Assembly (NCBI GenBank): GCA_016786885.1
Contig: JAEUVO010000039.1
Location: 1 to 64,000, forward strand
Source: Chitinophagaceae bacterium
GTDB taxonomy: Bacteria > Bacteroidota > Bacteroidia > Chitinophagales > Chitinophagaceae
Reading direction: 5' to 3'
Length of the DNA stretch: 64,000 nucleotides
Positions 44,801-52,967 of the stretch are shown here, piece by piece; the stretch's first letter is position 1; each line of letters starts with the position of its first letter. Below the pieces are notes generated by a model that was given only the letters and a program-made list of their open reading frames with translations, was not told the origin of the DNA and did not search any database. A program made the translations under genes and the position numbers.

Positions 44801-45247
44801 AATAGTTAAATAATAGTAAGACTCGTTACTGTAAAGGCTCTTTTGATGGATGAATCTTTTATTTACCGAATCTTTTTTCCATTCATCCGGCCCAGAAGCA
44901 TAAAAAAGTATATAATCTGAACCATTAATGATGCCATCGCCACCATCTATCACTTGTAAACTGTTTTCTTCCAGGTCATCCAGCCAATGTCCTGCATTTG
45001 CTTCTGCCAGCATTGCACCACCATTCCCAAATAATCTAACAGAGTTGGACGAAAGGCTGGTTGTGTTTACTCCCAGGCTGGCAAGAAAAGGAATGTCAAT
45101 TTTGTAAATCCCTCTTTGCTTGACACTTAATTTGTACCAACTGCCATTAGCCAGTACAGAATTTGTAGAATAAATTCGCTGAGCAGGCGCTAAAAAAGAG
45201 CCTAAAAGGAGTATTCCCGTCAAAACAATATCCCGGAACAACTTCAT
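41822..45247 (-). CDS. porU: Type IX secretion sortase PorU
   Basis: 1141 residues with signal peptide 'MKLFRDIVLTGILLLGSFLA'. A gingipain-like C25 peptidase domain occupies about 380-790; the catalytic His is in 'WNYNGHGGSRRLAEE' (near residue 648) and the Cys in 'FITATCDFAPYDNP' (near 683). The C-terminus ('GRGVYLYKIRVIS' ... 'GKLVIL') resembles a T9SS type A sorting domain. PorU removes the C-terminal signal of cargo proteins and links them to A-LPS. It is divergent from gldJ. Confidence 0.93.
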   Translation of the reverse strand: MKLFRDIVLTGILLLGSFLAPAQRIYSTNSVLANGSWYKLSVKQRGIYKIDIPFLASLGVNTTSLSSNSVRLFGNGGAMLAEANAGHWLDDLEENSLQVIDGGDGIINGSDYILFYASGPDEWKKDSVNKRFIHQKSLYSNESYYYLTIGGSGERVQNAPLSGSPATTVTSFSERLFHESDTINFLASGKEWYGEEFTNAPGKSLTRTFSVTIPDILINTPLLLQSNCVARSVDTSSRFDIKVNDQPAGQQLINSVGGGQYDLFVQPSTVLLSSIASQSNISINYTYVPGSFNSQGWLNWFEVFARRNLSISGTDQLLFRDWLSVGNGNAEFIVKNATSSTQVWEVTDPLHPTRMTGVLSGTEFRFVNDCSRLREYIAFNNNAFLVPAGIGKINNQDLHSTSPADFLIVTHSSLLPQAQRLAQFHQQQNNLRVVVVTTEQVFNEFGSGSPDPTAIRDFVKMYYDKYGTNTVDKPKYLLLFGDASFDYKNRINNNTNLVPSYQSGFSNDPLSTYASDDFFGFLDDNEDINSGLVTNYLDIGIGRVPAKNITEAKNFVDKVEAYYASESFGPWRSNLTFIADDEDDNLHLQDAEIITTTASSAGAVFNQRKIYLDAYQQESGAGGSRYPQANQAINNQIYNGTLIWNYNGHGGSRRLAEETILDQDIVNNWSNENRLPLFITATCDFAPYDNPTINSLGENILLRQKTGAIALMTTTRLVFAFSNRVMNNNYIQFALLPDANGKYRTLGEAVKEAKNYTYQTSGDIANNRKFTLLGDPAMSLAFPSLGVRATSVNGITVLQADTISAAEKIVIDGEVIDISGNVLSGFNGNVYPVVFDKSQTVNTLGNDPGSPVTSFQTQNNILFKGKASVHNGRFTFSFKVPKDINFQYGFGRLSLYAENGTQDGSGLFSNFVVGGTGSGINNDKDGPDLKAWLNDEQFVNGGLANQKPVLLVKLIDSSGINTTGTGIGHDIVATLDNDNNQYFILNDYYQGELDSYQQGMVRFQLPDLPPGPHSIKIKAWDVLNNSSEITLDFIVANDGELELSHVLNYPNPFTTNTRFWFEHNKPGQQLQVQLQVMTITGRTIKTIIETINSSGNRVSDILWDGKDEYGDRPGRGVYLYKIRVISSDKKAKEVLGKLVIL

Positions 45248-45325
45248 GTGCTAACGTATTGGTCTGATGGGAATTTCCCGTTTAAAAAAAGGTATTTCTG
45301 CGTATCCGTTTTTATCTAAACTGTC

Positions 45326-45333
45326 TATATTCG
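45326..45333 (+). promoter_or_regulatory. -7-like box upstream of gldJ
   Basis: TATATTCG matches TAnnTTTG except at one position and lies about 90 bases before the gldJ ATG, in the porU/gldJ divergent region. No clear partner box was found. Confidence 0.3.
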
Positions 45334-45424
45334 CATTTCCGGCAGGTAAAAGTTTTTTCAGGTGCAATATTTTACCCCATCCGGCGTTAAAATTATTCCA
45401 ATTCATAGGTTTATGCAAAAAACA

Positions 45425-46978
45425 ATGAGAAACTTAACAATCCTACTATCCTGTGTGGTGCTGCTGGCATCCTGTAAAGGAAAAAGCCTTTTTGGCAAAA
45501 AGAAATACGATAAGTCCGATGTAACTGGTTGGAACTACAATGATAAGAATCAGGGTGGTTTCCAGGTTTCAAAGGCTAAAGAGCAGGGCCTTGGTCCCGG
45601 TCTCGTATTTGTTGAAGGCGGTACCTTCACCATGGGACAAACGGAGGAAGATGTAATGGGCGACTGGAATAATATTCCCCGCCGTGTTTCAGTTCCTTCT
45701 TTTTACATAGACCGTACTGAAGTAGCCAACGTTCACTACCGTGAATACCTCCACTGGCTAACAAAAGTGTTTGATCCTACTGATCCCGCCAATGCAAAAA
45801 TCCTGGAAGGTGCTTTGCCTGACACTCTGGTGTGGAGAAGTGAGTTAAGTTATAACGAACCAATGGTTGAATTCTATTTCCGCCATCCCGGTTTCAATGA
45901 TTATCCTGTGGTAGGTGTAAACTGGAGACAGGCAAAAGATTTTTGTCTTTGGAGAAGTGATCGTGTAAACGAAGGAACACTGGTTCAGAAAGGATATATC
46001 AATAAAGCCAATCAAAAACCCGGTGCACAACAGGGTGATAATAACTTTACTACCAGGTCATACTTATTAGGATTATATACTGCCCCTCCCGGAAAAGCTA
46101 TGCAATCTAAGAAGGGACAACCTCCAATTGCTCCTACTTATGAATCAGGTCTTTTATCGCCTGATTACCGCCTTCCTTTTGAGGCAGAGTGGGAATATGC
46201 TGCCTATGGCCTGATCAATCAAAATCCCCGCCCGAGCCTTAAGGAAGGCAAAAGAGGTGAGGAGTTACAATCAAACAAACAAGTATATCCCTGGTCTCAA
46301 AATGTTAACGGCCTTCGTGATACCCGTCGTGGAAGCTGGCAGGGTGTTTTCCTGGCTAACTTCAAAAGAGGCTCTGGTGATAATGCCGGTGTGGCCGGTG
46401 GTTTGAATGACCGTGCCTTCTACACTGCCCCTGTTCAATCTTTCTATCCAAATGGATTTGGTATCTATAACATGGCTGGTAATGTTAGTGAGTGGGTGGA
46501 AGATACTTACCGTCCTCTTTCCTCTCTTGATTTTGATGATCAACCGGCGCCATTCCGCGGTAATGAATACAAAAAATTATATGTTGCAGATCCATCTACA
46601 ATGGATCCTTCAACAAGATATGAGAAAGACAGTCTTGGCCGTGTAAAGGTGGTAGCTGTAACTGATGAAGAAAGCAAAAATCGCAGAAACTACCAAAGAG
46701 GTAATGTTATCGACTTCCTCGACGGTGACTCGTTATCACAGTCTTCTTATGGTTATGCTAATACCACATTGATTCATCCAGAAAAATCAAAAGTTTACAA
46801 AGGTGGTAGCTGGAATGACAGGGCATATTGGTTAACTCCTGGCTCTCGTCGTCATCTTGAAGAAGACCAGGCTTTGAGCACACTTGGTTTCCGTTGCGCT
46901 ATGAACCGTATGGGCAGCCCTGAAGGTAATAAGCGTAAAACTGGTCAGCACTTCAAAACTAAAAGACAAAAAAGATAA
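45425..46978 (+). CDS. gldJ: Gliding motility lipoprotein GldJ
   Basis: 517 residues from the ATG at 45425, giving a lipoprotein signal 'MRNLTILLSCVVLLASC' (an ATG 12 bases earlier is possible). The body is an FGE-sulfatase/C-lectin-like domain: 'GLVFVEGGTFTMGQTEED', 'DRTEVANVHYREYL', 'FGIYNMAGNVSEWVED' and 'GGSWNDRAYW'. GldJ stabilises the GldK/GldN ring of the T9SS and gliding machinery. Adjacency to porU/porV and murF is common in the phylum. Confidence 0.93.
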   Translation: MRNLTILLSCVVLLASCKGKSLFGKKKYDKSDVTGWNYNDKNQGGFQVSKAKEQGLGPGLVFVEGGTFTMGQTEEDVMGDWNNIPRRVSVPSFYIDRTEVANVHYREYLHWLTKVFDPTDPANAKILEGALPDTLVWRSELSYNEPMVEFYFRHPGFNDYPVVGVNWRQAKDFCLWRSDRVNEGTLVQKGYINKANQKPGAQQGDNNFTTRSYLLGLYTAPPGKAMQSKKGQPPIAPTYESGLLSPDYRLPFEAEWEYAAYGLINQNPRPSLKEGKRGEELQSNKQVYPWSQNVNGLRDTRRGSWQGVFLANFKRGSGDNAGVAGGLNDRAFYTAPVQSFYPNGFGIYNMAGNVSEWVEDTYRPLSSLDFDDQPAPFRGNEYKKLYVADPSTMDPSTRYEKDSLGRVKVVAVTDEESKNRRNYQRGNVIDFLDGDSLSQSSYGYANTTLIHPEKSKVYKGGSWNDRAYWLTPGSRRHLEEDQALSTLGFRCAMNRMGSPEGNKRKTGQHFKTKRQKR

Positions 46979-46997
46979 GCTGATAAAATAAAATCTT

Positions 46998-47024
46998 AAA
47001 AACCCTCCGATACGGAGGGTTTTT
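46998..47024 (+). terminator. Terminator after gldJ
   Basis: A 12-bp stem AAAAACCCTCCG / CGGAGGGTTTTT with a 3-base loop and a following T-rich tail, 20 bases past the gldJ stop. Confidence 0.92.
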
Positions 47025-47073
47025 ATTTTTATAGGTTGTCACCCTGAGTTTATCGATGGGTTACTTTTGCCAT

Positions 47074-48354
47074 ATGCTTATTGAAGACCTTTACAACATT
47101 TATAAACAATACCCTTCTGTACAAACAGATACCCGCCAATTAAAACCCGGCGATATTTTCTTTGCGTTGAAAGGGGATAGTTTTAATGGCAATACATTTG
47201 CCCGGCAAGCAATTGAAGCCGGTGCCGTATATGCTGTCATTGACGAAGCAGGTTATGAAATAGCCGGAAAAACCATACTGGTTGATAATGTGTTAACCAC
47301 TTTGCAACAGTTGGCCCGCCATCACCGGGAACAATTTACTATTCCTTTCATAGCCATTACCGGCAGTAATGGTAAAACAACCACTAAAGAACTTGTACAT
47401 GTTGTTCTTTCTTCTACCTATAAAACATATACTACGGAAGGTAATCTGAATAATCATATTGGCATCCCACTAACAATTTTGAAAATAAAGAATGATGCAG
47501 CAATAGCTGTAATAGAAATGGGAGCTAATCACCAGAAAGAAATAGCCGGTTATTGCGGGTACACGCAGCCAACTCATGGAATCATTACTAATTGTGGCAA
47601 AGCACACCTCGAAGGTTTTGGAAGCGTAGAAGGTGTGAGAAAAGGGAAAGGCGAACTCTATGATTACTTACATACCCACAATGGTACAGCTTTCGTGATG
47701 TGGGACTATGATTATTTACAGGAAATGAGCAAGGAAATACCAACCATTATCAAGTATGGCACAACAGCAGCAGATATTGAGGGAGTAGCCCTGGATAGTG
47801 AACCTTTCCTCGAAGTAAATATTACTAAAGGCTCTTTGGCTGGCCGTATTAAAACCAGGTTAGTGGGCGACTATAATTTACCAAATGTATTACTGGCTGT
47901 TGCGATTGGTAAATATTTTAATGTGCCTGATAATAAGATCAAAGAAGCAATAGAGAATTATACTCCATCCAACAGCCGGTCTCAATTGATTGAAACAGGC
48001 AGCAATAAAATTATTCTTGATGCATACAATGCTAATCCCAGCAGTATGAAACTGGCAATTGAAAACTTTGCAAAGCTGCATGCCGGTAGTAAAGTACTAA
48101 TCCTCGGGGCCATGGCAGAGCTGGGTGAAGAAAGCCTGGATGAACATAAAGCAATTGTCGAAGAGATAAATCATCACCACTGGAAGCAGGTTGTATTGGT
48201 TGGTGGTGACTTTCTGAAATTCGAACATCCTTTTCTGACATTTGAGAACTCAGTGCAGGCAACCGCATGGTATAAACAGCAGAAATATACTGATAGCCAT
48301 ATTCTCATCAAGGGCAGCAGAAGTATGAAGATGGAAAAAATATTAGAACCTTAA
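47074..48354 (+). CDS. murF: UDP-MurNAc-tripeptide--D-alanyl-D-alanine ligase
   Basis: 426 residues from the ATG at 47074 ('MLIEDLYNIYKQYPSVQTD'). The last cytoplasmic Mur ligase; it adds D-Ala-D-Ala to the peptidoglycan precursor. The ATP loop 'AITGSNGKTTTKELV', 'TEGNLNNHIGIPLTIL', 'EMGANHQKEIAGYCGY', 'DAYNANPSSMKLAIENF' and 'LGAMAELGEESLDEH' are typical. Slightly shorter than the E. coli enzyme (452), as usual in Bacteroidota. Nine bases before the Crp/Fnr gene, so it may drive it. Confidence 0.94.
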   Translation: MLIEDLYNIYKQYPSVQTDTRQLKPGDIFFALKGDSFNGNTFARQAIEAGAVYAVIDEAGYEIAGKTILVDNVLTTLQQLARHHREQFTIPFIAITGSNGKTTTKELVHVVLSSTYKTYTTEGNLNNHIGIPLTILKIKNDAAIAVIEMGANHQKEIAGYCGYTQPTHGIITNCGKAHLEGFGSVEGVRKGKGELYDYLHTHNGTAFVMWDYDYLQEMSKEIPTIIKYGTTAADIEGVALDSEPFLEVNITKGSLAGRIKTRLVGDYNLPNVLLAVAIGKYFNVPDNKIKEAIENYTPSNSRSQLIETGSNKIILDAYNANPSSMKLAIENFAKLHAGSKVLILGAMAELGEESLDEHKAIVEEINHHHWKQVVLVGGDFLKFEHPFLTFENSVQATAWYKQQKYTDSHILIKGSRSMKMEKILEP

Positions 48355-48363
48355 CTTTACCAA

Positions 48364-48984
48364 ATGAACTGGAAAGAACTCTTCCCTCAGTTTGAAGCCG
48401 GGCTTATCAATGCTATTGAAAAGGAGGCTGTACAACGAAGCTTCAATGCCGGCGATGTACTTATGAGAACCGGGCAATATATCAAATCAACCGCCCTTGT
48501 ACTGGAAGGTCGTGTAAAGATCTATCGTGAAAACCAGGAAGGCGGTGAATTTCTCATGTATTATCTTGGACCGGGCCAGGCCTGCGCCGTTTCTATGATC
48601 TGTGCCCTTCAATCGCATACCAGTGAAATAATGGCTGTAGCAGAAGAAGACTCTGAAGTGCTGATGATACCTGTGCAATTAATGGATGATATGATGAATA
48701 AATACAAAACATGGTATCAGTTCGTCATTCAGACCTATCGCAACCGTTTTGATGAAATACTATCAGTAGTTGATAATATCGCTTTCCGAAATATGGATGA
48801 ACGTCTTGAATTTTACCTGAAACGATATGTAGAAAAAACAGGCAAAAAAAGTGTTGAAATATCCCACCAGCAGATTGCTGATGACCTGAACAGTTCAAGA
48901 GAAGTAATTTCCAGGCTTCTGAAAAAGATGGAACAGAGAAATCTTGTAAAGCTCCATCGTAATATGATTGAGCTTGTGCAGTAG
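48364..48984 (+). CDS. Crp/Fnr family regulator of the sulfur island
   Basis: 206 residues. The cyclic-nucleotide-binding-like beta roll is about 10-115 and the winged-helix domain about 135-205. The recognition helix 'SSREVISRLLKKME' places Arg179, Glu180 and Arg184 as in E. coli CRP (R180, E181, R185), predicting a TGTGA half site; FNR-type E-x-x-S-R is absent. Cys74 and Cys80 ('GQACAVSMIC') lie in the sensory domain, but there is no FNR-style cluster of N-terminal cysteines. The family phosphate-binding signature for cAMP (R-S/T pair) is not evident, so the effector is probably not cAMP. Palindromes of the predicted type precede seven operons downstream. No site precedes this gene, which may be cotranscribed with murF. 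Confidence 0.88.
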   Translation: MNWKELFPQFEAGLINAIEKEAVQRSFNAGDVLMRTGQYIKSTALVLEGRVKIYRENQEGGEFLMYYLGPGQACAVSMICALQSHTSEIMAVAEEDSEVLMIPVQLMDDMMNKYKTWYQFVIQTYRNRFDEILSVVDNIAFRNMDERLEFYLKRYVEKTGKKSVEISHQQIADDLNSSREVISRLLKKMEQRNLVKLHRNMIELVQ

Positions 48985-48994
48985 CTGATTACGC

Positions 48995-49039
48995 TGTGAT
49001 TTCTGTCACATTGTAAAAGTGGTCTTTCATCTAATCTTG
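48995..49039 (+). promoter_or_regulatory. Crp/Fnr site and -7 box before tauE
   Basis: TGTGA-TTTCTG-TCACA (48995-49010), a perfect palindrome, and TAATCTTG at 49032-49039. The palindrome centre is 36.5 bp before the end of the -7 box, i.e. about -41.5 from the likely start near 49044. Confidence 0.8.
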
Positions 49040-49052
49040 CAAAAATTATTAC

Positions 49053-49865
49053 ATGGAGATCATCGGCTATATTGCTTCCCTTATAATTGGTATTTCACTT
49101 GGACTTATTGGCGGGGGTGGTTCTATTCTTACAGTTCCTGTATTAGTTTACTTGTTTGGCGTTGAGCCTGTTTTAGCAACAGCCTATTCACTTTTCATAG
49201 TGGGATCATCCAGCCTTGTGGGTGCTGTTCCAAAATACAAACAGGGAATGGTGAACCTGAAAACAGCCATAATCTTCGGCATCCCCTCCATTGCAGCTGT
49301 TTTTGCTACCCGGAAATTTATCGTTCCCGGAATACCGAAAGAAGTTTTCAGTATCGGAGATTTTGTGGTTACCAAAAGTATCCTGATGATGGTGCTGTTT
49401 GCTATTCTTATGGTATTTGCGTCTGTATCGATGATCCGTGATAAAAAGAAAACACAAGAAACAGAAAATGGTGAACAAAAATTCAATTATCCTATGATAC
49501 TGCTGGAAGGCGCTGTCGTAGGGGTTTTAACTGGTTTGGTTGGTGCAGGAGGAGGATTCCTTATTATACCCGCTCTTGTATTGTTTAGCAAGCTTCCTAT
49601 GAAACAGGCTGTCGGAACTTCTTTACTGATCATAGCCGCTAAATCTTTAATCGGATTTACGGGTGATTTATCCAATTTCACTATGGACTGGAAATTGCTA
49701 CTGAGTGTTACAGCATTGGCCATAGCTGGTATCTTCGTTGGTGATGCACTGAGCAAAAAGATAGATGGGGATAAGCTAAAAAAAGGTTTTGGCTGGTTTG
49801 TATTGGTAATGGGTATTTACATTATTGTTAAAGAATTATTCTTCCCCGGCGGGGGTGGCCATTGA
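49053..49865 (+). CDS. TauE/SafE family sulfite/sulfonate exporter
   Basis: 270 residues, seven to eight membrane helices in two related halves: 'GISLGLIGGGGSILTVPVLV' near the start and 'GVLTGLVGAGGGFLIIPALV' after a charged cytoplasmic loop (about 130-145). The glycine-rich repeats are the family hallmark. TauE of the Staphylococcus aureus cst operon is thought to export sulfite formed by persulfide dioxygenase; the same pairing occurs here with the CstB-like gene 78 bases downstream. Confidence 0.88.
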   Translation: MEIIGYIASLIIGISLGLIGGGGSILTVPVLVYLFGVEPVLATAYSLFIVGSSSLVGAVPKYKQGMVNLKTAIIFGIPSIAAVFATRKFIVPGIPKEVFSIGDFVVTKSILMMVLFAILMVFASVSMIRDKKKTQETENGEQKFNYPMILLEGAVVGVLTGLVGAGGGFLIIPALVLFSKLPMKQAVGTSLLIIAAKSLIGFTGDLSNFTMDWKLLLSVTALAIAGIFVGDALSKKIDGDKLKKGFGWFVLVMGIYIIVKELFFPGGGGH

Positions 49866-49866
49866 T

Positions 49867-49911
49867 TGTGATTGATGTCACTGTACAGAATAAAACAGCA
49901 TACGAAATTTG
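49867..49911 (+). promoter_or_regulatory. Crp/Fnr site and -7 box before the CstB-like gene
   Basis: TGTGA-TTGATG-TCACT (49867-49882) and GAAATTTG at 49904-49911; same 36.5-bp centre-to-box spacing as the other sites of the island. Confidence 0.78.
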
Positions 49912-49943
49912 ATATTCAATAATAAAAAACTAAATCATTTTAA

Positions 49944-51362
49944 ATGAAAGTAGAACAAATTTATACCGGTTGCCTGGCACAAGGCGCTTACTATATCGAA
50001 AGTAATGGTGAGGCTGTTGTTATTGATCCGCTTCGTGAAGTAGAGCCTTATATACAGAAGGCCGAACGTAACAACGCCAAAATCAAGTACGTTTTTGAAA
50101 CACACTTCCATGCTGACTTTGTAAGCGGCCACCTAGACCTGAGTAAAAAAACGGGAGCTCCGATTGTATATGGCCCGAATGCAAGACCGGCATTTGAAGC
50201 ACATATTGCTACTGATGGTGAAGAATTTAAAGTGGGTAATATTACACTAAAAGTATTGCATACACCCGGCCATACTATGGAAAGCACCTGCTACCTGTTG
50301 AAAGACGAAAATGGAAAAGAGACAGGATTATTCTCAGGTGATACTTTATTCATCGGTGATGTGGGCCGTCCTGACCTGGCACAAAAAGTAGCTTCAGAAC
50401 TGACACAGGATAAACTGGCGGGCTATTTGTTCGATTCATTACGTAATAAAATTATGCCCCTGGCGGATGATATTATTGTATATCCTGCTCATGGTGCCGG
50501 GAGTGCCTGTGGTAAGAACATGAGCAAAGAAACTACTGACACATTGGGCCATCAGAAAGAAACAAACTATGCTCTCCGGGCTAATATGACCAAAGAAGAG
50601 TTCATTAAAGAAGTAACTACAGGACTAGTGGCCCCGCCGGCATATTTCCCCTTGAATGTGATGATGAATATACAAGGATATGAAAGTATTGACAAAGTAC
50701 TGGAAAGAGGTCAGCATGCATTAAGTCCGGATGCTTTTGAAGCAGCCGCAAATGAAACCAGCGCTTTAATATTGGACACTAGAGATCCTCAAACCTTTGC
50801 CAAAGGTTTTGTACCCAACTCTATCAATATTGGTATTGATGGCCAGTTTGCACCTTGGGTAGGCGCTATGATCCCTGATATCAAGCAGGAAATATTACTG
50901 GTAGCAGATGAGGGTCGTGAAGAAGAAGTAATAACCAGACTGGCCAGGGTAGGTTACGACTTTACTATCGGTTACCTGAAAGGTGGCTTTAATGCCTGGA
51001 AGAATGCCGGAAAAGAAGCAGACCAGATCGCTTCTGTAGATGCCGCTGAATTATCTGACATCATGACGAGAGAAAAAGTGAACATACTTGATGTACGTAA
51101 AAAAAGCGAGTACCTGAGTGAGCATATTATCGATGCAGAAAATGCTCCTTTGGACTTTGTTAATGAGAGTATGGCACAGATCGATAAGAATAAAACCTAC
51201 TATGTGCATTGCGCAGGAGGATACCGCTCCATGATCTTCAACTCTATTCTTCGTGCAAGGGGGTTTGACAACCTTATTGATGTAAAGAGTGGCTTCAAAG
51301 CACTGAAAGAAAGCGGCCAATTTAAAACAAGTGATTATGTGTGCCCATCGACACTATTATAA
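49944..51362 (+). CDS. CstB-like persulfide dioxygenase-rhodanese fusion
   Basis: 472 residues in three parts. Residues 1-240 are a metallo-beta-lactamase persulfide dioxygenase: 'THFHADFVSGH' (His54, His56, Asp58), His110 in 'TPGHT' and Asp133 in 'FSGDTLFIGDVGRPDL' provide the iron ligands. Residues about 260-355 are a rhodanese fold without the active Cys ('LLVADEGREEEV'). Residues about 365-460 are an active-type rhodanese with Cys423 in 'VHCAGGYRS'. This dioxygenase/pseudo-rhodanese/rhodanese order is that of S. aureus CstB, which turns thiol persulfides into thiosulfate. Given bshA in the window, bacillithiol persulfide is a plausible substrate. First gene of an operon of sulfur-transfer proteins. 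Confidence 0.92.
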   Translation: MKVEQIYTGCLAQGAYYIESNGEAVVIDPLREVEPYIQKAERNNAKIKYVFETHFHADFVSGHLDLSKKTGAPIVYGPNARPAFEAHIATDGEEFKVGNITLKVLHTPGHTMESTCYLLKDENGKETGLFSGDTLFIGDVGRPDLAQKVASELTQDKLAGYLFDSLRNKIMPLADDIIVYPAHGAGSACGKNMSKETTDTLGHQKETNYALRANMTKEEFIKEVTTGLVAPPAYFPLNVMMNIQGYESIDKVLERGQHALSPDAFEAAANETSALILDTRDPQTFAKGFVPNSINIGIDGQFAPWVGAMIPDIKQEILLVADEGREEEVITRLARVGYDFTIGYLKGGFNAWKNAGKEADQIASVDAAELSDIMTREKVNILDVRKKSEYLSEHIIDAENAPLDFVNESMAQIDKNKTYYVHCAGGYRSMIFNSILRARGFDNLIDVKSGFKALKESGQFKTSDYVCPSTLL

Positions 51363-51435
51363 ACGTTGGTTGATTAATGGTTAAGATATAACCGGGAGTT
51401 TCTACTCTTGGTTTTTAAACAAAAAAATATAATTT

Positions 51436-51717
51436 ATGAATACATTAAAGGAACTGGTAAAGAGCCCTTCAACGATGGTAGTTGATGTGCGTAGTCCCTG
51501 GGAATTTGAAATGGAACATATCCCGGGTGCAAAAAATATTCCATTAGAAGAAATTATCTATAAAGCTGAAGAGTTTAAGTCACAAAAAAATCCTATTGTT
51601 CTTTATTGCCGTAGTGGCAGCAGAAGTGGAATGGCGGTAAGTATTTTAAAACAAAAGGGAGTCGCTAATGTATTCAATGGCGGAGGCCTTGGCGACATGC
51701 AATTTCTTCTAAACTGA
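51436..51717 (+). CDS. Single-domain rhodanese, cytoplasmic
   Basis: 93 residues: 'VVDVRSPWEFEMEHIPGAKN' and the active Cys58 in 'VLYCRSGSRSGMA'. No signal peptide. A sulfur transferase that may pass sulfane sulfur between the CstB-like enzyme and acceptor thiols or proteins. 73 bases separate it from the CstB-like gene; the short inverted repeat GGTTA-AGATA-TAACC in that gap could be an RNA processing or partial stop signal. Six bases before the next rhodanese. Confidence 0.88.
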   Translation: MNTLKELVKSPSTMVVDVRSPWEFEMEHIPGAKNIPLEEIIYKAEEFKSQKNPIVLYCRSGSRSGMAVSILKQKGVANVFNGGGLGDMQFLLN

Positions 51718-51723
51718 TATATT

Positions 51724-52038
51724 ATGCTGGGATTCTTAAAGAAAATATTTGGTGGCACATCGGTTAATTATAAAGAACTGATGAGCAATGGTGCTATTAT
51801 TGTAGATGTTCGTTCCCCGGGAGAATATAAAGCCGGGCATATATCCGGTTCGAAAAATTTTCCATTGGACAGTATTCGCAGCAAAGTGGCAGATTTAAAA
51901 AAACTTAATAAGCCTGTTATTACTGTTTGCAGAAGTGGTGCCCGGAGCGGTATGGCTAAGAGTATTCTTCAGTCTGCAGGAATAGAAGTGTATAACGGCG
52001 GCCCATGGACAAGTCTCAAAAGTAAAATTGCATCGTGA
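51724..52038 (+). CDS. Single-domain rhodanese, possibly membrane associated
   Basis: 104 residues: a short hydrophobic start ('MLGFLKKIFGG', amphipathic, not a signal peptide), then 'IIVDVRSPGEYKAGHISGSK' and the active Cys69 in 'ITVCRSGARSGMA'. Paralogue of the previous gene. The start helix could tether it to the inner membrane face. Its stop overlaps the GTG start of the next gene. Confidence 0.87.
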   Translation: MLGFLKKIFGGTSVNYKELMSNGAIIVDVRSPGEYKAGHISGSKNFPLDSIRSKVADLKKLNKPVITVCRSGARSGMAKSILQSAGIEVYNGGPWTSLKSKIAS

Positions 52039-52472
52039 GGTCTTCTGTTCAACTGGTAAAAAAGAAAAAGTGGTTGATCCTTTTTACAGGAGTACTGCTG
52101 GCGGGTCTTTGCAGCACCATTTGTGTGCAAGCACAGAACAATAGTACCGGTAAAACTGTTTCCCAGAAAAAATTTCAGCGACTGAGTACTAAAAAGAATA
52201 CTGTACTTCTTGATGTAAGAACACCTGACGAATATAACGCTGGTCATATTCCCCGTTCATTGCAAATTGATGTATTAAAGGCTGAGGATTTTAAGAAACA
52301 GGTCGCAGCCCTGGATAAAACAAAAACGTATCTTTTATATTGCCGTAGCGGGAAAAGAAGTAAAGAAGCTCTGGCACTCATGAAAGAAGCAGGTTTTACA
52401 AAACTATATGACCTGAAGGGTGGTTTTAGCAACTGGCAAGGAAAGAAAGAAAGAACAATAACCCGGAATTAG
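52035..52472 (+). CDS. Exported rhodanese
   Basis: 145 residues, starting at GTG (52035) inside the stop of the upstream gene. The N-terminus is a signal peptide ('KKKKWLILFTGVLLAGLCST' then 'VQAQ'), so this rhodanese works in the periplasm. 'VLLDVRTPDEYNAGHIPRS' and Cys103 in 'LLYCRSGKRSKEALA' show an intact active site. With the exported DsrE protein 13 bases downstream it forms a periplasmic sulfur-handling pair. Confidence 0.87.
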   Translation: MRSSVQLVKKKKWLILFTGVLLAGLCSTICVQAQNNSTGKTVSQKKFQRLSTKKNTVLLDVRTPDEYNAGHIPRSLQIDVLKAEDFKKQVAALDKTKTYLLYCRSGKRSKEALALMKEAGFTKLYDLKGGFSNWQGKKERTITRN

Positions 52473-52485
52473 AAACTACAAGCTT

Positions 52486-52917
52486 ATGTATAAGAAATTT
52501 TTCTTCGTAATCGCTGTAATGTTGTTTACTGCCCAAATTCAGGCACAAACCAATTCGGCAGGGCCATCAAAGCATCGCATCATTATGCAACTAAGCAGCA
52601 ATGATACACTTGTATGGAAAGGATTGATGAATAACCTTAAACATCTGAAAGCCGGATGGGGTGATAGTGTGGTCATTGAAGTGGTAGCTCATGGTCCGGG
52701 CCTTGATTTTCTCACAATAGGTAAAGCAACACAGCAGGAAAAGATCACTCATTTCAAAAAGATGGGAATTGAATTCATAGCCTGTGAAAATACTATGGCG
52801 GAAAGAAAGATTGCCAGGGAAACAATTATCTCCGAAGCCGGTTTCGTTAAAATGGGCATAGGCGAGATTGTACGTAAACAAGAACAAGGATGGAGTTATA
52901 TCAAAATCGGCTTTTAA
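52486..52917 (+). CDS. Exported DsrE-like protein
   Basis: 143 residues with signal peptide 'KKFFFVIAVMLFTAQIQAQ'. The remainder ('HRIIMQLSSNDTLVWKGLMN', 'VVIEVVAHGPGLDFLT', 'GIEFIACENTMAERKI', 'AGFVKMGIGEIVRKQEQGW') fits the DsrE/DsrF-like fold. Cys105 or so ('FIACENTM') is at the usual active position, so it may carry a persulfide in the periplasm. It follows the exported rhodanese. Confidence 0.85.
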   Translation: MYKKFFFVIAVMLFTAQIQAQTNSAGPSKHRIIMQLSSNDTLVWKGLMNNLKHLKAGWGDSVVIEVVAHGPGLDFLTIGKATQQEKITHFKKMGIEFIACENTMAERKIARETIISEAGFVKMGIGEIVRKQEQGWSYIKIGF

Positions 52918-52967
52918 CCTCCTGACAAAGCATTGCCTGCCATAATCCTTACGCAATGCACTTTACA

